A stretch of 7,309 nucleotides of DNA from Bacillaceae bacterium. GTDB lineage: Bacteria; Bacillota; Bacilli; Bacillales_A; Planococcaceae. The stretch lies in contig JASLGI010000028.1 of NCBI GenBank assembly GCA_030149685.1, forward strand, positions 1 to 7,309. The letters are read 5' to 3'. Positions 1 through 4,612 of the stretch are shown piece by piece. A model generated the notes under the pieces. That model saw only the letters and a list, made by a program, of their open reading frames with translations. It was not told the DNA's origin and searched no databases. The number at the start of each line of letters is the position of its first letter. Position 1 is the first letter of the stretch. The translations under genes were made by a program, and so were the position numbers.

Positions 1-92
1 CGACCTTCAACTGTGTCTAAAAACGAAAGAACTGTTTCTGCTGCGATTACACCGTCAAGACCCGGACGGTATTCTGTTTGTACATTTGTCAT
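1..92 (-). CDS. prpC: Citrate/2-methylcitrate synthase, N-terminal fragment
   Basis: Only the first 30 codons lie in the window; the gene continues beyond base 1. The start reads MTNVQTEYRPGLDGVIAAET and continues VLSFLDTVEG. The PGLDGVIAAET block followed by LDT is typical of the N-terminus of the Bacillus MmgD/PrpC type of citrate synthase, which condenses propionyl-CoA (or acetyl-CoA) with oxaloacetate in the methylcitrate cycle. The start is the ATG at 92-90. A GGGGG ribosome-binding core lies at 105-101, with 8 bases between it and the start. The near-consensus cre site about 220 bases upstream fits carbon-catabolite control of such a gene. The catalytic residues are outside the window, so a plain citrate synthase cannot be excluded; methylcitrate synthase is preferred from the N-terminal resemblance. 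Confidence 0.75.
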   Translation of the reverse strand, partial: MTNVQTEYRPGLDGVIAAETVLSFLDTVEG

Positions 93-191
93 TGTAATGA
101 CCCCCATTTAATTTGTTTGTTCGTAAATTCTCCCTGTATCAATACAGATGCAATCGTTCGAATATTCCGACTTTAGAAGTTTTATCGACGC

Positions 192-238
192 TTCCCCAAG
201 CATCCCTTCTTAATACTAGTATCTCTCTTTTCCCCAAG
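192..238. repeat. Direct repeat TTCCCCAAG flanking a 10-bp palindrome
   Basis: The 9-mer TTCCCCAAG occurs at 192-200 and again at 230-238, a spacing of 38 bases. Between the copies is the perfect palindrome ATACTAGTAT (213-222). Each 9-mer sits in a dyad-like context (CTT-CCCC-AAG in the first copy). In the prpC mRNA sense the first copy can form a small hairpin, ATGCTT-GGGG-AAGCGT with one wobble pair. Function is unknown; it may be an operator pair or 5' leader structure. Confidence 0.3.
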
Positions 239-309
239 ATAGCGAAGTACCCCTACAACGCATACCTATAAGAGAAGACGTATACATTTTATCGCTGGCA
301 CTAATTTAC

Positions 310-323
310 AGTAACCGCTTACA
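310..323 (-). promoter_or_regulatory. Catabolite-responsive element (cre) upstream of prpC
   Basis: Read on the minus strand the site is TGTAAGCGGTTACT. It matches the Bacillus cre consensus TGWAARCGYTWNCW at 13 of 14 positions, the only deviation being G for Y after the central CG. CcpA with HPr-Ser-P binds such sites. Here it would overlap the -35 region of a possible promoter whose -10 is TAAAAT at 291-286 (17-base spacer, weak -35), a position that would give repression by preferred carbon sources. The match is direct; the regulatory effect and the promoter are inferred. Confidence 0.65.
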
Positions 324-530
324 ATGTTTAGTAAAAAGTCGTTATCGTTTTTGCATCTGTATAAAACTTAACATACGTAAAAAAAAATTACAACCCATAA
401 AATAGATTAATTAACCATAAGATGTCATTGAAGCAGTGAATTTTCGTCTAAACTTTATCTGTTATAGTACAAAACACAGAATTAAAGGCTGTATTATTCA
501 TTAGTTTTCTGACAATTGAAATAATAAAAT

Positions 531-565
531 GAAAAAGAGTGATACTTTTTCACAAGTATCACTCT
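531..565 (-). terminator. Rho-independent terminator of queF
   Basis: A perfect 11-bp stem (536-546 paired with 555-565, AGAGTGATACT) encloses an 8-base loop. On the minus strand it is followed by a T run formed from the A run at 532-536. It lies 7 bases past the queF stop codon and ends that single-gene transcript before the prpC upstream region. Confidence 0.9.
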
Positions 566-571
566 ATATTT

Positions 572-1069
572 TTAACGATTATCAATCGTTTCTGGGTTCA
601 TATCATGGTTCATCATGCGATAAGAAGCCATTTCTTCATATTTTGTATTCGGACGTCCATAATTACAATATGGATCAATCGAAATACCTCCCCGTGGGGT
701 AAATTTTCCCCACACTTCGATATAACGCGGGTCGAGTAACTGTATTAAATCATCCATAATAATGTTGACGACGTCTTCGTGAAAAGCTCCGTGGTTACGG
801 AAACTGAATAAGTATAATTTTAATGATTTACTTTCAACAATTTTTTTATCTGGAATGTAGCTTAAGTAAATCGTCGCGAAATCGGGTTGGTTCGTTTTCG
901 GACAAAGTGATGTAAACTCCGGACAATTTAATTTCACGAAATAATCGCGATCCGCATTTAAATTATCAATCGGTTCTAATACATCTGGTGTATATTCAAA
1001 TAAATAATTTGTTTCTTCGCTGCCGAGCAAAGTCACTTCTGGCATCGAACAATTTGTACGTTCAGTCAA
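572..1069 (-). CDS. queF: NADPH-dependent 7-cyano-7-deazaguanine reductase QueF
   Basis: QueF reduces the nitrile of preQ0 to the amine preQ1 with two NADPH, a cytosolic step of queuosine (tRNA wobble base) synthesis. The protein has 165 residues, the usual length of the short single-domain Bacillus type. The catalytic Cys56 lies in EFTSLCPKT, with Asp63 in QPDF; the QueF motif ESKSLK is at 79-84, followed by His97-Glu98. The C-terminus [15 protein letters not shown] is highly typical. The start is a TTG at 1069-1067: a perfect AGGAGG (1082-1077) lies 7 bases upstream, and the resulting length fits the family, whereas the first in-frame ATG (codon 9) has no such site. The gene stands alone, without queC, queD or queE beside it. 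It has its own promoter, preQ1 riboswitch and terminator, so it is expected to be repressed by its product. Confidence 0.97.
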   Translation of the reverse strand: MTERTNCSMPEVTLLGSEETNYLFEYTPDVLEPIDNLNADRDYFVKLNCPEFTSLCPKTNQPDFATIYLSYIPDKKIVESKSLKLYLFSFRNHGAFHEDVVNIIMDDLIQLLDPRYIEVWGKFTPRGGISIDPYCNYGRPNTKYEEMASYRMMNHDMNPETIDNR

Positions 1070-1076
1070 TGAACTT

Positions 1077-1082
1077 CCTCCT
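1077..1082 (-). promoter_or_regulatory. Ribosome-binding site fixing the queF TTG start
   Basis: On the minus strand a full AGGAGG is separated by 7 bases from the TTG start codon at 1069. The strength and spacing support initiation at TTG rather than at the ATG eight codons later. Confidence 0.85.
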
Positions 1083-1087
1083 CAAAA

Positions 1088-1103
1088 CAATCAAAAAAGA
1101 TTG
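1088..1103 (-). other. Hairpin between riboswitch and queF, probable expression platform
   Basis: On the minus strand CAATC-TTTTTT-GATTG forms a 5-bp stem with a six-T loop, extendable by weak G-U and A-U pairs, and is followed by TTTT just before GAGGAGG. It may act as a weak terminator or as an alternative pairing partner for the A-rich tail of the aptamer, since its six T can pair with A residues at 1112-1118. It is AT-rich and not a classical strong terminator, so whether control is transcriptional or translational is open. Confidence 0.4.
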
Positions 1104-1105
1104 CT

Positions 1106-1145
1106 CCATAGTTTTTTTAAGAGGGTTACGCTAAGGAAACCTCTT
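1106..1145 (-). promoter_or_regulatory. PreQ1 class I riboswitch aptamer
   Basis: Read on the minus strand, P1 is AAGAGG (1145-1140) paired with CCTCTT (1124-1119). The loop TTTCCTTAGCGTAAC lies between the strands. After P1 come seven A and then CTATGG. This is the preQ1-I architecture: a small hairpin whose loop contains TAGC, with GTAACCC running into the 3' strand of P1, then an A-rich tail and CTA that can pair with TAG in the loop to make the H-type pseudoknot. By analogy with the Thermoanaerobacter tengcongensis aptamer, the C at 1125 would pair with the ligand. It sits in the leader of queF, the gene that makes preQ1, so feedback repression is the natural reading. Confidence 0.9.
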
Positions 1146-1153
1146 CTATACGT

Positions 1154-1182
1154 ACTTTACTGAACCTACTTATAGAAGTCAA
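1154..1182 (-). promoter_or_regulatory. Sigma-A promoter of queF
   Basis: On the minus strand the -35 is TTGACT (1182-1177), the spacer is 17 bases, and the -10 is TAAAGT (1159-1154). Transcription would start roughly at 1146-1149, just before the riboswitch, so the aptamer would sit at the very 5' end of the mRNA. Confidence 0.7.
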
Positions 1183-1215
1183 CTTGCTTGAATGTTCGAA
1201 CTATATTGAAAAAGA

Positions 1216-1224
1216 TGGTACGAT
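1216..1224 (+). promoter_or_regulatory. Candidate extended -10 promoter of ddh
   Basis: TGG immediately followed by TACGAT resembles an extended -10 element (TGN-TATAAT). A -35 at the proper distance is poor. The element lies about 34 bases before the ddh start, in the intergenic region shared with the divergent queF promoter. It is the best candidate seen, but it is not strong. Confidence 0.4.
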
Positions 1225-1257
1225 AGAACAGATTACTTTAAAGGAGTGAAGTTTTAA

Positions 1258-2244
1258 ATGACAATGAAAATTCAAGTAGGTATCGCCGGTTACGGTAACC
1301 TCGGGCGTGGGGTTGAATCTTCTGTTTATCAAAACGACGATATGGAATTAGTCGGTATTTTTACTCGACGTGACCCGAAAACATTACAACCGTTAATGAA
1401 AGAGACGAATGTTTATTCAATGGATGATTTACTCTCATATAAAGAGAAAATCGACGTCCTAATTTTATGCGGTGGTTCAAACGATGATTTACCGACACAA
1501 AGTCCAGCACTCGCTGAGCATTTCAATATTGTTGACAGCTTTGATAATCACGCAGAAATTCCTAACCATTTTGAGCGTGTACATAAACAAGCGAAAAAGG
1601 GAAATACGACAGCGATTATTTCTGTCGGATGGGACCCGGGTTTATTTTCTCTTAACCGAATGATCAACGAAGCGATTCTTCCAGAAGGAGAAACACATAC
1701 ATTTTGGGGAAAAGGCCTTAGCCAAGGACATTCAGCAGCTGTCCGCCGCGTAGAAGGTGTAAAAGATGCGGTACAATATACAATTCCTTCAGAAGAAGCG
1801 ATGAATAAAGTACGTAGTGGGGAAGAAACAGAACTATTAACGAATGAAAAACATAAACGTGTTTGTTACGTCGTATTAGCAGATGGCGCCGATGAAAAAG
1901 AAGTAGAACAACGCATCGTGACGATGCCTGATTATTTCGAGCCGTATGATACGACTGTTCATTTTATCGATGAAGATGAAATGAAACGTGACCATCAAGC
2001 GATGCCTCACGGAGGATTCGTTATTCGTAGTGGAAAAACAGGTAAAGGAACGAATCAAGTAATGGAGTTCTCACTCGCATTAGAGAGTAACCCTGAATTT
2101 ACTTCAAGTGTCCTCGTCGCTTATGCTCGTGCTGCTCATCGCTTAGCGCAAGAAAAGTCATATGGCGCACATACTATTTTTGATATCGCACCGAAATATA
2201 TCGCTCGCGATTCAAATGCTGACTTACGAAAAAACTTATTATAA
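1258..2244 (+). CDS. ddh: meso-Diaminopimelate D-dehydrogenase
   Basis: This enzyme (EC 1.4.1.16) makes meso-2,6-diaminopimelate in one step from tetrahydrodipicolinate, ammonia and NADPH, bypassing the acylated route to lysine and cell-wall precursor. The 328-residue length matches the family. An N-terminal Rossmann motif GYGNLGRG lies at 11-18. The substrate-binding and dimer region shows SFDNH (94-98), GWDPG (124-128), FWGKGLSQGHS (149-159) and MPHGG (249-253), all as in the Corynebacterium and Lysinibacillus-type enzymes. The ATG at 1258 is chosen because AAGGAG (1241-1246) lies 11 bases upstream; the ATG two codons later would be 17 bases away. The gene is a single transcription unit, divergent from queF and closed by its own terminator. 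No lysine riboswitch was seen in the 188-base region before it. Confidence 0.95.
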   Translation: MTMKIQVGIAGYGNLGRGVESSVYQNDDMELVGIFTRRDPKTLQPLMKETNVYSMDDLLSYKEKIDVLILCGGSNDDLPTQSPALAEHFNIVDSFDNHAEIPNHFERVHKQAKKGNTTAIISVGWDPGLFSLNRMINEAILPEGETHTFWGKGLSQGHSAAVRRVEGVKDAVQYTIPSEEAMNKVRSGEETELLTNEKHKRVCYVVLADGADEKEVEQRIVTMPDYFEPYDTTVHFIDEDEMKRDHQAMPHGGFVIRSGKTGKGTNQVMEFSLALESNPEFTSSVLVAYARAAHRLAQEKSYGAHTIFDIAPKYIARDSNADLRKNLL

Positions 2245-2250
2245 TGACTG

Positions 2251-2289
2251 AGTGCTTGAGTGATCCGACTCAAGCACTTTTTGCTTTTT
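2251..2289 (+). terminator. Rho-independent terminator of ddh
   Basis: A perfect 11-bp stem (AGTGCTTGAGT at 2251-2261 with 2268-2278) has a 6-base loop and is followed by a T-rich tail. It begins six bases after the ddh stop codon and separates ddh from the next promoter. Confidence 0.92.
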
Positions 2290-2301
2290 CCATACGCTCT
2301 T

Positions 2302-2330
2302 TTGTCATTTCACGCAAGTTCTACTATAAT
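2302..2330 (+). promoter_or_regulatory. Strong sigma-A promoter of ysdC-like gene
   Basis: TTGTCA (2302-2307), a 17-base spacer and a consensus TATAAT (2325-2330) form a near-perfect housekeeping promoter. The predicted start, near 2337, leaves a short leader of about 25 bases. Confidence 0.88.
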
Positions 2331-2361
2331 AGAAATACTTTGAGAAAAAGGAGTTTTGGAC

Positions 2362-3450
2362 ATGACACAATTAGATAGTACGTTACAAATGTTAAAAGCA
2401 TTAACAGACGCTAAAGGAATCGCAGGTAATGAGCGCGAAGTTCGCGAAGTAATGAAAGGTTACCTCGAGCCGATGGCAAATGAAATTACGTATGATGGCC
2501 TCGGTTCAATTATCGCGAAAAAAGAAGGTACAGCGAATGGACCGAAAGTGATGATCACTGGTCACTTAGATGAAGTTGGATTTATGGTAACAAAAATTGA
2601 TGACAAAGGATTCATCCGTTTCCAAACAGTCGGCGGATGGTGGAGTCAAGTAATGCTCGCTCAACGTGTAACAATCGTCACACGTGAAGGAAAAGAAATT
2701 ACAGGAATTATCGGTTCAACACCACCACACGTCCTTCCTGCAGAAGCACGCAAAAAACCAGCAGATATTAAAGATATGTTTATCGATATCGGTGCAGCTT
2801 CTAAAGAAGAAGCATTAAGCTGGGGCATCTTACCTGGAGATATGATTGTTCCTTATTTCGAATTTACAGTCATGAATAATGAAAATTACTTACTCGCAAA
2901 AGCTTGGGACAACCGTATTGGTTGTGCAATTGCAATCGATGTAATGAAGCAACTCGAAAATGAAGAACATCCAAACACATTATATAGTGTAGGTGCCGTT
3001 CAAGAAGAAGTAGGTCTTCGTGGAGCAAAAACAGCGACACATATGGTAGAGCCTGATATCGGTTTTGCAGTAGACGTCGGTATCGCTGGAGATACACCTG
3101 GCATTTCACCGAATGATGCAACGAGCAAAATGGGAGACGGCCCACAAATTATTCTTTATGACGCTTCAATGGTGTCACATAAAGGATTGCGTGAACTCGT
3201 CGTCGACGTAGCTGAAGAATTAAATATCCCTTACCAGTTCGACGCTATTGCTGGTGGAGGAACAGATGCTGGAAGTATGCATATTGCAACGAGCGGTCGT
3301 CCGACACTCGCAATTACGATTGCAACGCGTTACATCCACTCAAACGCAGCAATGCTTCACCGTGCAGATTATGAAAATGCAGTAAAATTAATTACAGAAG
3401 TCGTGAAACGTCTCGATAAAGAAACGGTTGACCGTATTACTTTTGAATAA
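2362..3450 (+). CDS. ysdC: M42-family glutamyl/leucyl-type aminopeptidase, YsdC-like
   Basis: This is a cytosolic dinuclear-metal peptidase of the M42 (FrvX/CelM/YsdC) family that trims N-terminal residues from peptides; the exact substrate preference cannot be read from sequence. In the 362-residue protein the expected metal and catalytic residues are present: His68 in GHLDEVGF, Asp183 in WDNRIG, Glu215-Glu216 in VQEEVG, Asp238 in VDVGIAGD and His326 in RYIHS. The protein is closely similar to B. subtilis YsdC along its whole length. The longest open frame begins at a TTG at 2356, only 2 bases after AAGGAG (2348-2353). The ATG at 2362 has the ideal 8-base spacing and is chosen here. The gene is a single unit with a strong promoter and terminator. 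M42 proteins were sometimes annotated as endoglucanases; that label should not be used. Confidence 0.93.
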   Translation: MTQLDSTLQMLKALTDAKGIAGNEREVREVMKGYLEPMANEITYDGLGSIIAKKEGTANGPKVMITGHLDEVGFMVTKIDDKGFIRFQTVGGWWSQVMLAQRVTIVTREGKEITGIIGSTPPHVLPAEARKKPADIKDMFIDIGAASKEEALSWGILPGDMIVPYFEFTVMNNENYLLAKAWDNRIGCAIAIDVMKQLENEEHPNTLYSVGAVQEEVGLRGAKTATHMVEPDIGFAVDVGIAGDTPGISPNDATSKMGDGPQIILYDASMVSHKGLRELVVDVAEELNIPYQFDAIAGGGTDAGSMHIATSGRPTLAITIATRYIHSNAAMLHRADYENAVKLITEVVKRLDKETVDRITFE

Positions 3451-3455
3451 TATGC

Positions 3456-3487
3456 AAAGCTATCCTTTTTATAAGGGTAGCTTTTTT
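3456..3487 (+). terminator. Rho-independent terminator of ysdC-like gene
   Basis: A 12-bp stem with one G-T wobble (3456-3467 paired with 3473-3484, AAAGCTATCCTT) and a 5-base loop runs into a T tract. It starts 5 bases after the stop codon. The following 80 or so bases up to the argF promoter are pyrimidine- and AT-rich and hold nothing else recognised. Confidence 0.88.
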
Positions 3488-3549
3488 CTTTCTTCCTTTT
3501 ACAAACCTCTTTCTACTGCTTTATCGTCCCCCTTCTTTCATTTTCTGAA

Positions 3550-3582
3550 AATAAATATAAATACAATTGACTTTATATTTAT
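3550..3582 (+). promoter_or_regulatory. Candidate ArgR/AhrC operator at the argF promoter
   Basis: The 19 bases at 3550-3568 match the Bacillus ARG-box consensus CATGAATAAAAATKCAAKT at about 15 positions. In addition ATAAATATAAA (3551-3561) and TTTATATTTAT (3572-3582) form a perfect 11-bp inverted repeat with the -35 box in its spacer. Arginine-dependent repression of an argF gene at such a site would be expected. Because ARG boxes are AT-rich, chance matches are common, so this is tentative. Confidence 0.35.
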
Positions 3583-3595
3583 GCATATGTATACT
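3567..3595 (+). promoter_or_regulatory. Sigma-A promoter of argF
   Basis: TTGACT (3567-3572), a 17-base spacer and TATACT (3590-3595) each match consensus at five of six positions. A transcript would start near 3602, about 30 bases before the start codon. Confidence 0.85.
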
Positions 3596-3633
3596 CATAT
3601 ATACAAACGAACGTTAAGAAGGGAATGGATGAA

Positions 3634-4569
3634 ATGCTTACACAATTAAAAGGAAAAGATTTTTTGACATTACTTGATTTTTCAAGTGAAGAAGTACAGT
3701 TTCTCCTCGATTATGCCGTGGAATTAAAAGAGAAATTCCAACAAGGGGAAGAAACTCATCTATTAAAAGGAAAAACACTCGCAATGATCTTTGAAAAACA
3801 CTCAACACGTACGCGTATTTCTTTTGAAGTCGGTATGACACATCTTGGCGGAAATGGAATGTTCCTCCACTCACGCGATTTACAAATTGGCCGTGGAGAA
3901 ACTGTTCATGATACAGCAAAAGTATTAAGTGAATTCGTTGATGGCATTATGATTCGTGCAAACTCTCATGAAATGGTCGAAGAACTGGCAGAACACGCTT
4001 CGATTCCTGTAATCAATGGATTAACAGACATTTATCATCCTGCACAAGCAATGGCGGATCTATTAACAATTCTCGAAGTGAAAGGCTCTTTAAAAGGATT
4101 GAAACTTGCTTACGTCGGTGACGGAAATAACGTCGCACATTCACTCATGATTGCTGGTGCACATATGGGAATGGAATTAACAGTCGCTACACCGAAAAGC
4201 TACGAATTCGATGAAGCAATCGGACAACAAGTAAAAGCACTCGCAGAAAAAAATGGCGGCTCCTTCATGACGACATATGATGCAACAGAAGCTGTTCAAC
4301 AAGCGGATGCAATTTATACAGATGTTTGGACGAGCATGGGACAAGAAGAAGAAAGTGCCCAACGCCTTATCGATTTCAAAGATTACCAAATTAACGATGC
4401 GCTCGTCAGCTATGCAAAAGAAGATTATATGTTCCTTCATTGTTTACCTGCTCATCGAGAAGAAGAAGTAGCGACAAGTGTCATTGATGGACCGAACTCT
4501 TACGTTTTCCACCAAGCAGGAAACCGACTACATGCGCAAAAAGCAATTCTTGCAGCCCTAATGCAATAA
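3634..4569 (+). CDS. argF: Ornithine carbamoyltransferase
   Basis: This enzyme (EC 2.1.3.3) joins carbamoyl phosphate and ornithine to give citrulline in arginine synthesis. The 311-residue product starts MLTQLKGKDFLTLLDF. The carbamoyl-phosphate motif STRTR is at 57-61, HPAQ at 135-138, the ornithine-loop DVWTSMG at 230-236 and the catalytic HCLP at 269-272. An upstream in-frame ATG at 3625 is only 2 bases from AAGG (3619-3622), while the ATG at 3634 is 11 bases away and is preferred; the alternative adds three residues. The gene is not beside other arg genes, nor beside arcA or arcC, so the anabolic name argF is chosen over catabolic arcB from the possible ArgR site. Sequence alone does not settle this. 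Confidence 0.93.
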   Translation: MLTQLKGKDFLTLLDFSSEEVQFLLDYAVELKEKFQQGEETHLLKGKTLAMIFEKHSTRTRISFEVGMTHLGGNGMFLHSRDLQIGRGETVHDTAKVLSEFVDGIMIRANSHEMVEELAEHASIPVINGLTDIYHPAQAMADLLTILEVKGSLKGLKLAYVGDGNNVAHSLMIAGAHMGMELTVATPKSYEFDEAIGQQVKALAEKNGGSFMTTYDATEAVQQADAIYTDVWTSMGQEEESAQRLIDFKDYQINDALVSYAKEDYMFLHCLPAHREEEVATSVIDGPNSYVFHQAGNRLHAQKAILAALMQ

Positions 4570-4606
4570 AAAATCTCGCAACCTTTAACCGGTTGCGAGA
4601 TTTTTT
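4568..4606. terminator. Bidirectional terminator between argF and cydC
   Basis: A perfect 16-bp inverted repeat (4568-4583 with 4591-4606) with a 7-base loop has a GC-rich core TCTCGCAACC flanked by six A on the left and six T on the right. It therefore gives a hairpin plus T tract in either direction. It begins inside the argF stop codon and ends 6 bases from the cydC stop, serving both converging genes. Confidence 0.95.
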
Positions 4607-4612
4607 ATCGAA

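Larger units (their letters stand above)
142..362. repeat. Widely spaced 12-bp perfect inverted repeat
   Basis: ATACAGATGCAA at 142-153 is the exact reverse complement of TTGCATCTGTAT at 351-362, and the two arms flank the cre site. The left arm also forms half of a local palindrome, CTGTAT-CA-ATACAG at 134-147. Two identical sites in opposite orientation around a promoter region could be operator sites for a dedicated regulator acting by looping. With a gap of about 197 bases they are unlikely to be an RNA hairpin. No regulator is identified, and chance similarity in AT-rich DNA remains possible. Confidence 0.4.
93..530. other. Long gene-free region upstream of prpC
   Basis: This stretch of about 440 bases is AT-rich and contains no convincing coding frame on either strand. 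It lies between the prpC start and the queF terminator, so its probable role is prpC transcription control. It holds a cre-like site (310-323), a widely spaced 12-bp inverted repeat (142-153 and 351-362), a small 6-2-6 palindrome (134-147), a 10-bp palindrome ATACTAGTAT (213-222) between two copies of TTCCCCAAG, and a run of nine A at 379-387. No convincing sigma-A promoter was found on the minus strand. A TAAAAT box at 291-286 sits correctly relative to the cre but has a poor -35. No T-box or known riboswitch motif was recognised. Confidence 0.6.

Noticed and set aside
225..275. Possible 15-codon minus-strand leader peptide (MRCRGTSLSWGKERY) upstream of prpC
   Set aside because: There is no convincing ribosome-binding site, no run of regulatory codons and no downstream attenuator hairpin.
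539..739. Plus-strand open frame antisense to the end of queF
   Set aside because: It begins inside the queF terminator stem and is a shadow of the queF frame; no homology recognised.
1194..1201. GTTCGAAC palindrome upstream of ddh as a LexA box
   Set aside because: The Bacillus LexA site has the order GAAC-N4-GTTC; here the half-sites are in the opposite order with no spacer, so it does not match.
2245..2361. T-box or metabolite riboswitch before the peptidase or argF genes
   Set aside because: The leaders after the predicted promoters are only about 25-30 bases long and show no T-box sequence or aptamer-like fold.
3428..3649. Open frame of 73 codons between the peptidase gene and argF, plus strand
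   Set aside because: It overlaps the end of the peptidase gene and the start of argF, spans the terminator and the argF promoter, has no good ribosome-binding site, and is rich in F, L and I as expected for translated AT-rich spacer.
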